Shown here piece by piece: positions 27,043-36,763 of a stretch of DNA of 64,000 bases. Both the position numbers and the translations under genes were made by a program. The stretch spans positions 348,013 through 412,012 of the forward strand of contig NZ_JAEUXJ010000002.1 in the NCBI RefSeq assembly GCF_016775475.1, in the 5' to 3' direction. Under the pieces are notes generated by a model. The model did no database searches, was not told the origin of the DNA, and worked only from the letters and a program-made list of their open reading frames with translations. Positions within the stretch are counted from its first letter, which is position 1; each line of letters begins with the position of its first letter. Origin of the DNA: Belnapia mucosa. GTDB taxonomy: Bacteria; Pseudomonadota; Alphaproteobacteria; Acetobacterales; Acetobacteraceae.

Positions 27043-30000
27043 TGCCCCGCCGCGCGCATTGGATCGTCGCCGCGCTCGCCGGCCTGCCGCCGGCCGCGGC
27101 GCTGGCGCAAACTAACCCCCCAGCCGCAGTGCCCGCCGCCGCGCCCGCCACCCCGCAGGCGGTGCATCCGGGCACCGATCCGGCGGTCGCCGCGCTGCTC
27201 GACCAGGCGAATTACTGGCGGCTGCAGAACCGGCCCGAGCTGGTGCTGCGCACGCTGGAGCGGGTGCTGGCCGTCGATCCGCGCAATGCCGAGGCGCTGT
27301 CGGGTGCGGCCCAGTCCCAGGCGCAGCTCGGCAACCGGCAGGCTGCCGAGGGCTACCTGACCCGCCTGAAGCAGCTCGCCCCCAACGACCCGCGCCTGTC
27401 GGAGACGGACATCACCGTCCGCGCCGCGACCGTCGACCAATCGGCGCTGAACGAGGCGCGGCGCCTCGCCCAGGCCGGCCGCGCGGCCGAGGCGGCGCAG
27501 CGCTACCGCGAGCTGTTCCGCGGCGCCGCGCCGCCGGATGCCTATGCGCAGGAATACTACGCGACCCTCGCCGGCACCGAGGGCGGCTTTGCCGAGGCAC
27601 GGGACGGGCTCTCGCGCCTCGCCGCCCGGGCGCCGAACGACATGCGGCTGCAACTGGCCTATGCCCAGGTGCTGACCTATCGCGACACCACCCGCACCGA
27701 TGGCATCGCCCGGCTGCGCCAGCTCGCGGCGAATCCCGAGGTCTCGAACACCGCGACGGCGGCCTGGCGCCAGGCGCTGCTCTGGCAGGGGCCGAGCCCG
27801 GAGATGGTCCCGCAGCTCCAATCCTTCCTGGAGCGTTTCCCGAACGACACCGCGGTGCAGCAGAAGCTGGCCGAGGCGCAGAACCCGCCCGTGGGTGCGC
27901 CGGACGAGACCAGCCTCAGCCGCATCCGCGGCTTCGAGCAGCTGAATGCCGGCAAGCTGCGCGACGCGCAGCGGGAATTCGAACTGGCCGTCAGCCGCAA
28001 CCCGGAAGATGCCGATGCCACCGGCGGCCTCGGCTTGGTGCGGCTGCGCGAGGGCCGCGTCGGCGAGGCGCGCACGCTGCTGGAACGCGCCATCCGCCTC
28101 GCGCCCGAGAAGCGCGACCAGTGGCAGCGGGCGCTGGACGGCGCCAGCTATGCCACCGACCTCGCCACCGCCCGCAACCAGCTCCAGGCCGGCAATCTCG
28201 ATGCGGCGGAGCAGGCGCTACGCCGTGCCACCGCGCGCGAGACCGGCGACCGCGCGGATGCGGATGCGCTGCTCGGCGATCTCGCGCTGCGCCGCGGCGA
28301 CTTCGCCGGCGCCGAGACGCGCTACCGCGCCGCGCTCTCCCGCCGGCCGAATTTCGGCGCTGCCGCCAGCGGCCTCTACGAAGTGCTGCAGCAGCAGGGC
28401 CGCTTTGCCGAGGCGGAGGAGATGCAGCGCCGTGCCGGCGGGCCGCTGACGGCCGGCACGGCGAATGCGACGCGCGCCAATGCGCTGCGGACCGAGGCGC
28501 AGCGCGCCTCGGACACGGCAACCGCCATCGCCATGCTGCGCGAGGCGCAGGGGCTCGATCCGGCCAGCCCCTGGATCCGGCTCGACCTGGCCCGGCTGCT
28601 CGCCCGCCAGGGGCGGATCGCCGAGGCGCGGCAGGTGGCGGAGGAGCCGGCCAGTTCCGGCAATCCGGATGCGCTCTATGCCGCCGCCCTGTTTGCCGAT
28701 GACGACAACCGGCCGGCCGAAGCCGCCGGCTATATCAACCGCATTCCTGTCCGGCTCCGCAATGCGGATATGAACCGGCTGCTGGCCCGCACCCGCGTCG
28801 CCGAGGAGGCGCAGCGCGCCGCGACGCTCTGGCGCAGCGGCCAGCAGCAGCAGGCGCGCAGCCTGCTGCTGGCGCTGGCTGCGCGGCCCGACCCGACCGG
28901 CGCCAATGGCCAAGCGGCGGTGCGCGGCTTCGGCCAGCTCAACGACACCAGCGGGGCGATGCAGGCGGCGCAGGCCGCGCTGGCGGCCAATCCGCGCGCC
29001 ACGGCGACGGCGCGGCTCGGCATCGCCGGCGCGCTGCTCGGTGCCGGGGCGGAGCAGGAAGCGATCCGCCTCGCCCGCACCATCGAGGCGCAGCCGAATC
29101 TCAGCAGCGAGGAGCGGCGGCAGGCCGCGTCGCTGCAATCCGGCCTCGCCATCCGCGTCTCCGACCGGCTGAACGAGCAGGGCGACCAGGCCGGCGCCTA
29201 TGATGCGCTGGCCCCGGTGCTGGCGCGCGACCCGACCAATACCGCCGCCAACCTGGCCCTCGCGCGGCTCTACCAGGGCGCCAACCAGCCGCAGCAGGCG
29301 GGGCAGATCGCCGAGGGCGTGCTGCGCGCCGATCCGCAGAGCCTCGATGCCCGCTTCGCCGCGGTGGATGCCGCCATCGCCGCGCGCGACTGGTCGCGGG
29401 CCGAGGCGCTGCTGGTCGAGGCCCGGGCGCTGAGCCCGGACGAGCCGCGCGTGCCGCTGCTGGAAGCGAAGCTGGCCCGGGCCTCGGGTAATACCGGCCG
29501 CGCGCTGCGGGCGCTGGAGATGGCGGCGGCGCAGCGCCGCGCCCAACTCGGCAGCCGCCCCGGCGGCGACCCGATGACGGGCGGCGCGGCGATGGTCGCC
29601 GAGGGCGGCTCGGACAACCCCTTCCGCCGGCAGGCCCGGCCGCTGACGCCGATGGCGACCACCGGCACCGACCCGCTGACCAGCGAGATCCAGCGCGAGC
29701 TGCTGGCGGTGCGGGATGAGGCCGCGGCGCGGATCCAGGGCGGCATCGGCTACCGCACCCGGTCCGGCACCGCCGGCCGCGACCGGCTGGAGGAAGTCTC
29801 GGCGCCGGTCGAAGCCTCCATCGGCTCCGGCGTGCTCGGTGGGCGGGTCACCGCGACGATGACGCCGGTCAGCATCGATGCCGGCAAGATGGGCGGCAAC
29901 AATATCGACGACCTGCGCAGCTACGGCACCAATGCGGTGGCCGGGTCGCTGCAGGGCACCAATGCCTCGCCGAGTGCGGCGGAGCGCAGCCGGCTCGTCG

Positions 30001-30854
30001 CGCGCGATACCCAGGCGAGCGGCGTGGCACTCGGCCTCGGCTATTCCCAGGAAGGGTTCCGGGCGGATGTCGGCACCTCGCCGATCGGCTTCCGCCAGCA
30101 GAACCTGCTGGGCGGCGTCGAATGGGCGCCGGCGCTCAGCAGCACGGTGCGGCTGCGGCTGACCGCCGAGCAGCGTTCCGTGACCGACAGCGTGCTGTCG
30201 TGGTCGGGCGTGCGGGACCCGAATTCGGGGCGGAGCTGGGGCGGCGTGGTCCGCACCGGCGGGCGGGCGCAACTCGAATATGGCAGCGGGCCGGTCGGCC
30301 TCTATGCCGGGGCGGGCTATTCGGTCTTCAACGGCCAGAACACCGCCAGCAACAGCCGCTTCGAGGCAGGGGCCGGCGCCTCCTACATGGTCTGGAAACG
30401 GCCGGAGGACGAGCTGCAGACCGGGCTCGACCTGGTCTATTTCGGCTATGACAAGAACCAGCGGCTCTACACCTACGGCAATGGCGGCTATTTCAGCCCG
30501 CAGAGCTATTTCGCCGCCAATATCCCGGTGGATTATCGCGGCCGCAGCGGCGACCTCGCCTACCGGATCGGCGGCACCATCGGCTATCAGAGCTACAAGG
30601 AAGACGCGGCACGCTACTTCCCGACCGATGCCGGTTTGCAGGCCCAGCTGGAATCCAGCCTCGGCGCCGATCCGACGGCGCGGGCCAGCCAGCCGGCCCG
30701 CTCGGGCTCTGGCATCATCGGCGGCGTGCGCGGCGACATAGAATATTCCGTGACGCCGAATCTTCGCATCGGCGCCTTGTTGCGCTACGACCGGACGGCG
30801 AATTGGAACGAGGCGCGTGGCCTGTTCTTCGCCCGCTATCGCTTCGACCAATAG
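27042..30854 (+). CDS. bcsC: Cellulose synthase subunit BcsC (TPR and outer-membrane barrel)
   Basis: The 1270-residue protein exports cellulose across the outer membrane. It has a signal peptide (1 to about 23, ending ALAQ), a long alanine-rich periplasmic TPR superhelix (about 45-840; repeats such as VLERVLAVDPRNAEALSGAA and NLALARLYQGANQ), and a C-terminal beta-barrel of BCSC_C type (about 880-1270, ending FFARYRFDQ). The start codon overlaps the bcsAB stop by one base (TGATG). Its length is close to that of other BcsC proteins. Peptidoglycan-binding by the TPR part is known in the family, not shown here. Confidence 0.94.
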   Translation: MPRRAHWIVAALAGLPPAAALAQTNPPAAVPAAAPATPQAVHPGTDPAVAALLDQANYWRLQNRPELVLRTLERVLAVDPRNAEALSGAAQSQAQLGNRQAAEGYLTRLKQLAPNDPRLSETDITVRAATVDQSALNEARRLAQAGRAAEAAQRYRELFRGAAPPDAYAQEYYATLAGTEGGFAEARDGLSRLAARAPNDMRLQLAYAQVLTYRDTTRTDGIARLRQLAANPEVSNTATAAWRQALLWQGPSPEMVPQLQSFLERFPNDTAVQQKLAEAQNPPVGAPDETSLSRIRGFEQLNAGKLRDAQREFELAVSRNPEDADATGGLGLVRLREGRVGEARTLLERAIRLAPEKRDQWQRALDGASYATDLATARNQLQAGNLDAAEQALRRATARETGDRADADALLGDLALRRGDFAGAETRYRAALSRRPNFGAAASGLYEVLQQQGRFAEAEEMQRRAGGPLTAGTANATRANALRTEAQRASDTATAIAMLREAQGLDPASPWIRLDLARLLARQGRIAEARQVAEEPASSGNPDALYAAALFADDDNRPAEAAGYINRIPVRLRNADMNRLLARTRVAEEAQRAATLWRSGQQQQARSLLLALAARPDPTGANGQAAVRGFGQLNDTSGAMQAAQAALAANPRATATARLGIAGALLGAGAEQEAIRLARTIEAQPNLSSEERRQAASLQSGLAIRVSDRLNEQGDQAGAYDALAPVLARDPTNTAANLALARLYQGANQPQQAGQIAEGVLRADPQSLDARFAAVDAAIAARDWSRAEALLVEARALSPDEPRVPLLEAKLARASGNTGRALRALEMAAAQRRAQLGSRPGGDPMTGGAAMVAEGGSDNPFRRQARPLTPMATTGTDPLTSEIQRELLAVRDEAAARIQGGIGYRTRSGTAGRDRLEEVSAPVEASIGSGVLGGRVTATMTPVSIDAGKMGGNNIDDLRSYGTNAVAGSLQGTNASPSAAERSRLVARDTQASGVALGLGYSQEGFRADVGTSPIGFRQQNLLGGVEWAPALSSTVRLRLTAEQRSVTDSVLSWSGVRDPNSGRSWGGVVRTGGRAQLEYGSGPVGLYAGAGYSVFNGQNTASNSRFEAGAGASYMVWKRPEDELQTGLDLVYFGYDKNQRLYTYGNGGYFSPQSYFAANIPVDYRGRSGDLAYRIGGTIGYQSYKEDAARYFPTDAGLQAQLESSLGADPTARASQPARSGSGIIGGVRGDIEYSVTPNLRIGALLRYDRTANWNEARGLFFARYRFDQ

Positions 30855-30916
30855 CGTCGGGAAGCCGTTTCATGGACCATGGCCCGCTGGCCCAGGCTGC
30901 CCCCGAGAGGCCCCGC

Positions 30917-31387
30917 ATGCAGGCCAATGAGCCGACTGCGCTGAGCTATCTCGCCCGCCGCGGCGTCGCGGCCCAGTGGCGCGGCTTCCTCCGCGCGCTG
31001 GTCGAGACGCTGGATGCGCATCTCGACGCCACCTCGCGTGACTCACTGCTGCGGACGGTCGGCACCAGGCTCGGCGCCAACCAGCCCCTGCCGCCCTGCG
31101 GCAGCCTGGCGGAGCTGGAGGCGCGGATGAACGAGGTTCTGGCGGCGGCCGATTGGGGCTGGGCGGATATCGCGCTCGACCCCAATGACCGGATGCTGGT
31201 CATCACCCATTGCGCCGCGCCGGCGGTGGCGACCGGGGCGGATCCAGGTGGCAGCTGGATCGGCGCGGTGCTGGAGGGGCTCTACGGCGCCTGGCTCGGC
31301 GCCCAGCCCGGGGCGGAGCCGAGCCTGGTGCCGCGCCGCGCCGGCACGCAGCCCGGCATGATCACCTTCCGCTACGGTCGCGGCTGA
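30917..31387 (+). CDS. bcsD: Cellulose synthase subunit BcsD
   Basis: BcsD forms barrel-like octamers that align glucan chains and, in Komagataeibacter, part of a cytoplasmic cortical belt that increases crystallinity. The 156-residue product equals the length of the Komagataeibacter subunit and keeps its signature (GSWIGAVLEGLYGAWLGAQPGA against GTWLAPVLEGLYGRWITSQPGA from memory), plus the LLRTVG and WGWADI regions. ATG 30917 was chosen for a GAGAGG ribosome site at 6-nt spacing; ATG 30872 would add 15 residues. It is the last gene of the operon. Its stop abuts the convergent hyuA stop. Confidence 0.9.
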   Translation: MQANEPTALSYLARRGVAAQWRGFLRALVETLDAHLDATSRDSLLRTVGTRLGANQPLPPCGSLAELEARMNEVLAAADWGWADIALDPNDRMLVITHCAAPAVATGADPGGSWIGAVLEGLYGAWLGAQPGAEPSLVPRRAGTQPGMITFRYGRG

Positions 31388-33433
31388 TCAGCCCACCGCG
31401 ATATCCAGCCAGCCGCGCCCATCCATCCGCGCCGCATCGCCGGGGCGCAGCAGCACGGTGGTCGTCGCACTTTCGACGATGGCGGGGCCGGCGATGCGCT
31501 GGTCGGGCGCCAGGGATTCGAAGCGCCAGACCGGCAACTCCGCCGATGCGCCCTCCAGCCGCACCGGACGCGTGCCGAGCGGGGCGGCGGGCGCAGCCTC
31601 CGTGCGCGCGGCCGGCGGGTGGCCGGGCAGCCGGCCGATGACGGCGATGCGGGCATTGACCAGTACCACCTCCTCCTCCGGCAGGTCATAGGTGAAAAGC
31701 GCGCGGTGCCGTGCATGGAAGGCAGCGCGAAGCTGGCCGGCGAGATCGGGTCCCGCCCAATCGATGCCGTCGAGCGGCACCGCGATCTCGAAGACCTGCT
31801 CCCCATAGCGCATATCGGCGCTGCGGCGGATGGCGACCTCGCCCGCATACCAGCCGGCCATGCGGGCGCGGCCGTCGCGTTCCAGCGCATCGAACAAGGT
31901 GCGGAGCGCCGCATCCTCCGGGATGCCGGTGGCGCCGACGGCGCTCTGCGCCAGCTCGTAGCGCAGGTCGGTGTGCAGCATGCCCCAGGCGGAGAGCCCG
32001 GCGGCAAAGAGCGGGACGGTGGCCCGGCGCAGGCCGAGCTCCCGCGCCACTGCCGTCGCATGCAGCCCGGCCGCGCCGCCGAAGGCGAGCAGCGCGGAAT
32101 CGCGCGGATCGACGCCGCGCCGCACCGTCGCCACGCGGACGCCATCGGCCATGCGGGCATTGACCAGCGCATGGATGCCAGCGGCGCAGTCCAGCAGGCC
32201 GAGACCAAGCTGCCCGGCGAGCCGCCCGACCGCCGCCTCCGCCGCCGCGCGGTCGAGCCGCCGCGCGCCGCCGAGGAAGGCGCCGGGATCGAGAGTGCCG
32301 AGGACGAGATTGGCATCCGTCACGGTCGGCTCGGTGCCGCCATTGCCGTAGCAGGCGGGGCCGGGCACCGCGCCGGCGGATTGCGGCCCGACCTGCAAGG
32401 TGCCCCCCGGTCCGAGATGGGCGATGGAGCCGCCGCCAGCGCCGAGCGTCACGATATCGAGGCTCTCGAGCGCGATGCGCTCCCCGCCCACGGTGCGGCC
32501 ACGGCCGAGCGCCGCCTCGCCGCCGACCACGAGGGCGATATCGGTCGAGGTGCCGCCCATGTCGAAGGTGACGAGATCGGCGCCCATTCCCTGCTGGGCC
32601 AACGCCACCGCCGCGGCAACGCCGCCCGCGGGGCCGGAGAGCGCGGTGCCGACCGCGAGCCGCGCCGCCTCCTCGACCGGCGCGACACCGCCATGGGAGA
32701 GGATGACGAAGAGCGGGCCGGGATAGCCCGCCTCCTCCAGCCGTCCGGCCAGGCGTGCCAGATACCGGGAGACCACGGGGCCGACATAGGCATTCACCGC
32801 AGTGGTGCTGAAGCGCTCGAATTCCTTGATCTGCGGCAGGACATCGGCCGAGCAGGTGACGGTGGCGCCGGGCAGGGCGGCGGCGATGGCGGCGGCCACC
32901 TCATGCTCATGCTTCGGGGCCGCCCAGGCATGCAGGAAGGCGATGGCGACGGCCTCGGCGCCCTCCGCCTTCAGCCGTGCGACGGCGGCCTCGACCGAGG
33001 CGCGGTCGAGCGGGATGGCGACGCTGCCATCCGCGCGCAGCCGTTCGCGGATGGGCAGGCGACGGTGGCGCGGCACCAGCGGCTCGGGCGGCGGCAGGCG
33101 GAGGTCGTAGCGCTCCGGCTTCAGCCCCTCGCGCATCTCGATGACGTCGCGGTGGCCCTCGGTGGTCAGCAGCCAGACCTTGGCGCCCTTGCGTTCCAGC
33201 AGGGCATTGGTGGCGACGGTGGTGCCGTGGACGATGCGGTCGGTCTGGGCGAGCAGCGCGCCGAGCTCGAGCCCGAGGGCGGCGGCGAGGTTGCGCAGGC
33301 CCTGGACCACGCCGAGGCTTTGGTCCTCCGGCGTGCTGGCGGCCTTAGCGAGGGTCTGGGTGCCGTCGGCAGCGATGCCGACCACATCGGTGAAGGTGCC
33401 GCCGACATCGATGCCGATCCGATAGCCCGCCAT
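31388..33433 (-). CDS. hyuA: Hydantoinase/oxoprolinase subunit A (N-methylhydantoinase A type)
   Basis: This 681-residue protein is the ATP-binding half of an ATP-dependent amidohydrolase acting on hydantoins, 5-oxoproline or related cyclic imides. The N-terminal phosphate loop is GIDVGGTFTDVVG. DRIVHGTTVATNALLERKGAKV, the ASKHA-fold FDMGGTSTDIALV and the LGAGGGSIAHLGPGGTLQVGPQSAG segment are all present. It overlaps the upstream hyuB stop by 1 nt (TGATG), so A follows B in the operon. Exact substrate is unknown; acetone carboxylase and acetophenone carboxylase subunits are distant alternatives. Confidence 0.92.
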   Translation of the reverse strand: MAGYRIGIDVGGTFTDVVGIAADGTQTLAKAASTPEDQSLGVVQGLRNLAAALGLELGALLAQTDRIVHGTTVATNALLERKGAKVWLLTTEGHRDVIEMREGLKPERYDLRLPPPEPLVPRHRRLPIRERLRADGSVAIPLDRASVEAAVARLKAEGAEAVAIAFLHAWAAPKHEHEVAAAIAAALPGATVTCSADVLPQIKEFERFSTTAVNAYVGPVVSRYLARLAGRLEEAGYPGPLFVILSHGGVAPVEEAARLAVGTALSGPAGGVAAAVALAQQGMGADLVTFDMGGTSTDIALVVGGEAALGRGRTVGGERIALESLDIVTLGAGGGSIAHLGPGGTLQVGPQSAGAVPGPACYGNGGTEPTVTDANLVLGTLDPGAFLGGARRLDRAAAEAAVGRLAGQLGLGLLDCAAGIHALVNARMADGVRVATVRRGVDPRDSALLAFGGAAGLHATAVARELGLRRATVPLFAAGLSAWGMLHTDLRYELAQSAVGATGIPEDAALRTLFDALERDGRARMAGWYAGEVAIRRSADMRYGEQVFEIAVPLDGIDWAGPDLAGQLRAAFHARHRALFTYDLPEEEVVLVNARIAVIGRLPGHPPAARTEAAPAAPLGTRPVRLEGASAELPVWRFESLAPDQRIAGPAIVESATTTVLLRPGDAARMDGRGWLDIAVG

Positions 33434-35076
33434 CAGACCAGCCCTTCCTGCGCGTCGCGGGCGCGGGATGCCGGGTCGCGCCGCGCCGGATCGCCCCAGC
33501 CACCGCCGCCGCCGGCCCGCACCATCACGCGGTCGCCGGGCCGCACCTCGATCCCGACCTCCTTGGTGCGCAGCACGCGCTCCGTGCCATCCTCCCGGCG
33601 CAGGACATAGTGGTGCGGCGCGCCATCCTGGCCGCCGCAGATGCCGGCCGCGCCATGCCGGGCGCCGTCGCCGGCGGTATTGGCACGGCAGGGCCCGTCG
33701 CTCTCGACCAGCAGGGACAGCTCGCCGCCGAGGCCACCGCGATGCTCGCCATCGCCGGCCGAGCCGGGGAGGAATTCATGCCGTTCGAACAGCAGGGGGA
33801 AGCGCGCCTCGGCCATCTCGACGCTGCCGAATTTCAGCCCGCCGGCCGAATGCCATTCGCCGGCGGTGGACCAGCCATCGCCGCGCGCGCTACCGCCGCC
33901 GCCGGGCCGCGCATGGAACAGGTGCCAGACGAAGCGCCGCCCGGGGCGACGCGCATCCTGCCCGGTGATCGCCACCCGGAAGCGCCTGCCCCAGCCGCCC
34001 ATGGCGCGGTCCGGCACCGCATGCTGCAGGGCGCGGATGATCGCCTCCACGATCTCGTTCGAGCAGTGGGAGGTGCACATGGTCACCGGCGCGCCCTCCC
34101 GCGCCCAGACCACGGTGCCTTCCTTGGCGATCACCTCCAGCGGGCGGAAGGCGCCGTCATTCTTGGCGAGGTCGGGGTCGAGCAGGAACGCAAACGCCAT
34201 CGCGACGGCGCTCCGCATGTTGGGGTAGCTGGAATTGACGAAGCCGGTCGCCTGCGGGTCGCTGTCCGAGAGATCGACGGTCAGGCTCTCGCCCCGCTTG
34301 GTGACGCGGGCGCGGATCGCGATGTCCTCCCGGCCGAAGCCGTCATCATCGAGGAAGGCCTCGCCCGTCCAGCTCCCATCCGGCCAGGTCGCAAGGATGC
34401 GCCGCGCATGCGCCTCGGAGAGGTCGAGGATGGCGCCGACCGCCGCCTCCATCCCCGCCGCGCCGTATTTCGCCAGCAAGGGCCGCAGGCGCTGCTCGCC
34501 GAGCCGGGCGGCGCCGATCATCGCCATCAGGTCGCCGGTGAAGTCGCGCGGGATGCGGGTATTGGTCGCCAGCATGCGGATCAGGTCGTCCCGCAGCGCG
34601 CCGCCCTCGCCGAGGCGGATGGGCGGGATGCGGAGGCCTTCCTGCCAGATTTCCGTCGCACCCGGGTTGTAGCCTCCATGGGTGGCGCCGCCGATATCGC
34701 TCTGATGCGCCCGCACCACGGACCAGAAGCGCAGCGCACCGTCCGCGAAGACGGGGATCAGGATGGTCAGGTCGGGAAGGTGGCTGCCGCCATGATAGGG
34801 GTCGTTCAGCAGATAGGTATCGCCCTCCCGCGGCGCCGGGAAGGCGGCGGCGACCGCCTTCGCGGCCCAGGGCATGGCGCCGACATGGACCGGGATATGA
34901 TCCGCCTGCGCCACCAGCCGGCATTGCGCGTCACAGAGCGCGATGGAGAAGTCGCGCGAGGAGTTCAGGATCTGGGAATAGGAGGTGCGCAGCATCGCCT
35001 CCCCCATCTCCTCCACGATGGCGCGCAGCCGGTTGTCGAGGACGGCGAGGGTGACGGGATCGGGCGGCTCGGTCAT
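33433..35076 (-). CDS. hyuB: Hydantoinase/oxoprolinase subunit B (N-methylhydantoinase B type)
   Basis: The 547-residue partner of HyuA begins DPVTLAVLDNRLRAIVEEMGEAMLRTSYS. It contains the family motifs SRDFSIALCDAQC, YLLNDPYHGGSHLPD and the Gly-rich end RAGGGGGWGDPARRDP. ATG 35076 was chosen because it gives the usual N-terminus; a longer reading adds 12 residues. It is the first gene of the hyuBA pair, divergent from the GT39-like gene. No cognate hydantoin permease is adjacent, but an M20 carbamoylase-type gene lies about 5 kb away. Confidence 0.92.
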   Translation of the reverse strand: MTEPPDPVTLAVLDNRLRAIVEEMGEAMLRTSYSQILNSSRDFSIALCDAQCRLVAQADHIPVHVGAMPWAAKAVAAAFPAPREGDTYLLNDPYHGGSHLPDLTILIPVFADGALRFWSVVRAHQSDIGGATHGGYNPGATEIWQEGLRIPPIRLGEGGALRDDLIRMLATNTRIPRDFTGDLMAMIGAARLGEQRLRPLLAKYGAAGMEAAVGAILDLSEAHARRILATWPDGSWTGEAFLDDDGFGREDIAIRARVTKRGESLTVDLSDSDPQATGFVNSSYPNMRSAVAMAFAFLLDPDLAKNDGAFRPLEVIAKEGTVVWAREGAPVTMCTSHCSNEIVEAIIRALQHAVPDRAMGGWGRRFRVAITGQDARRPGRRFVWHLFHARPGGGGSARGDGWSTAGEWHSAGGLKFGSVEMAEARFPLLFERHEFLPGSAGDGEHRGGLGGELSLLVESDGPCRANTAGDGARHGAAGICGGQDGAPHHYVLRREDGTERVLRTKEVGIEVRPGDRVMVRAGGGGGWGDPARRDPASRARDAQEGLV

Positions 35077-35156
35077 GCCGGGACGGTCCCCCGCCCGGGC
35101 GGGGTGCGTCAAGCCGGGCTGGACGGGCGCCCGGTCCGTGATATGCGGGATGGCGC

Positions 35157-36698
35157 ATGAGCCCCATCCCAGGCCCGCGGGCCGCCTTCCGCGTCATCGA
35201 CCGGCTGCTCGGTTTTCTCGCGGTCCCGCTGCTGATGCTCTTCGCCTCGCTGCTGCTGCGGGCGCTCGGCTTCCTCGTCGCGGTGATCGATACCGATGAG
35301 GGCCTCTATCTGGTCCAGGCCCAGGCCTGGCTGCGCGGCGGCTGGCCGTTGGTCGCGGTCTGGGACATGCATCCGGTCGGCGCGCCGGCGGTCTATGCCC
35401 TGGCCCTGGCCGCATTCGGCGAGAGCATCGCCACCATCCGCCTGCTCGGCGCGGTCTGCGTGGCGCTGGCGGCCTGGGCGCTGCATGGCGCGGTGCGGGC
35501 GGCCGGGGCGCCGCGCGGGATCGGCATCGCCGCCGGCCTCGTCTATGTCGCGCACAGCTTGCGGATGGGCGGCCTCGCCAGCAATACCGAGATCCTCTTT
35601 GCCCCGATGGTGGTCTCCGCCATGGCGCTCGGCATCCGTGGCGCCGCCCTGGCGCTGCGGCGCGGCCGCGCGCCGGGCTGGGTCCCGCTGGTCGCCATGG
35701 GCACCGGCATCGGCTGCGCCCTGGCGATCAAGCCGGTGATGGTGGCCGAAGGGTGCCTGGCCTTCGCGCTGATGGTCTTCCCGGCCCTCTGGCGCGGGCT
35801 GCTGCCCTGGCGGCGGGCGCTCGGCATGGCGGCGGCCTATGCCGGCTTCTGCGCCCTGCCGACCTTTGTCCTCGGCCTGCTCTACTGGCTGCGCGGCGAT
35901 CTCGGCGCCTTCCTCGACGGCACCTTCTTCGCCCCGCTCCGCTACGCGAATGAGCGGCTGAGCGGCCTCGAATCCTTCCACCGCATCCTGGTCGAGATCC
36001 TCACCCTGCTCTGGCCCTTCAGCCTGGCCGTCCTGGCGCTGTGGCGCTGGCTCGGGCGGCGCGGGGTGGCGGGCTGGCTGGCGCGCTTCGGCCTGATCTG
36101 GTTCGTCGCGGCCAGCATCGGCGTGGCGATGCCCGGCCTCTACTATCCGCATTACTTCCTGATCTGGCTGCCCTCGCTCGCCATCCTGGCGACGCTCGGC
36201 TGCTGGCGGCTGGCGCGGCTGCTGCCGCCGGCACGGCGGGGCTTCGGCTTCGCCCTGCTGGTCCTGGTGGTCGTCATCGGGTCCTGGCGCGCCGATGCCA
36301 CGGCGCGGATCGACCGCGGCATCGGCTTGTTCGAGGCCGACCCGGTCTACACCCTGACCGGCCTGATCCGCGCCGAGCTGAAGCCGGGCGAGGCGATCTT
36401 CGTCGCCAATTATCACCCGGTCCTCTATGCGCTGACCGATGCGGCGGTGCCCTCGCGCTTCGTCTTCCCGGCGCAGCTCACCGGCGAGTTCACCCAGGTC
36501 GCGGGCATCGACACCGATGTCGAGCTGCGGCGCATCCTGGCGACGCGGCCGCGCTTCGTGGTGGTGGATCGCGGCTGGTGGCCGCGGCTGCGCGAAAGCG
36601 CCGCCGAGATCCTGGGCGAGGCGCTGGAGCGCGACTACCGGCTGGTCGCCGAGGTGCCGGAGGAACGCGGCCCGATCGAGCTCTGGGCGCCGAAATAG
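35157..36698 (+). CDS. GT39-like integral membrane glycosyltransferase
   Basis: The 513-residue protein has about 10-12 hydrophobic segments and the GT-C signature with acidic residues in the first periplasmic loop (VIDTDEGLYLVQAQAWLRGGWP, with WDMHPVG following). Such enzymes use polyprenyl-phosphate sugars to glycosylate lipids or proteins, as in PMT/ArnT-type families. The C-terminal part is soluble (LKPGEAIFVANYHPVLYALTD, then a domain with FVVVDRGWWPRL). The acceptor is unknown. The start is ATG 35157, 80 nt from the divergent hyuB. Confidence 0.8.
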   Translation: MSPIPGPRAAFRVIDRLLGFLAVPLLMLFASLLLRALGFLVAVIDTDEGLYLVQAQAWLRGGWPLVAVWDMHPVGAPAVYALALAAFGESIATIRLLGAVCVALAAWALHGAVRAAGAPRGIGIAAGLVYVAHSLRMGGLASNTEILFAPMVVSAMALGIRGAALALRRGRAPGWVPLVAMGTGIGCALAIKPVMVAEGCLAFALMVFPALWRGLLPWRRALGMAAAYAGFCALPTFVLGLLYWLRGDLGAFLDGTFFAPLRYANERLSGLESFHRILVEILTLLWPFSLAVLALWRWLGRRGVAGWLARFGLIWFVAASIGVAMPGLYYPHYFLIWLPSLAILATLGCWRLARLLPPARRGFGFALLVLVVVIGSWRADATARIDRGIGLFEADPVYTLTGLIRAELKPGEAIFVANYHPVLYALTDAAVPSRFVFPAQLTGEFTQVAGIDTDVELRRILATRPRFVVVDRGWWPRLRESAAEILGEALERDYRLVAEVPEERGPIELWAPK

Positions 36699-36763
36699 CC
36701 GGGCGGGGTTGCAAGCCTCGCCGCCGGGCGCATGATCGCCCCAACCAGCGGGGAGGGGATGAG

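Larger units (their letters stand above)
19659..31387 (+). other. Cellulose synthesis operon (bcsZ - bcsH-like - bcsQ - bcsAB - bcsC - bcsD)
   Basis: Six plus-strand genes with tight spacing: 79 nt, 16 nt, an overlap, a 1-nt overlap and 62 nt. The set combines the Komagataeibacter-type order (endoglucanase, proline-rich gene, fused AB, C, D) with a BcsQ ATPase, which is typical of other operon classes. No separate c-di-GMP enzyme gene is in the operon; PilZ control is inside BcsA. The operon ends against the convergent hyuA with no intergenic base. Confidence 0.9.
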
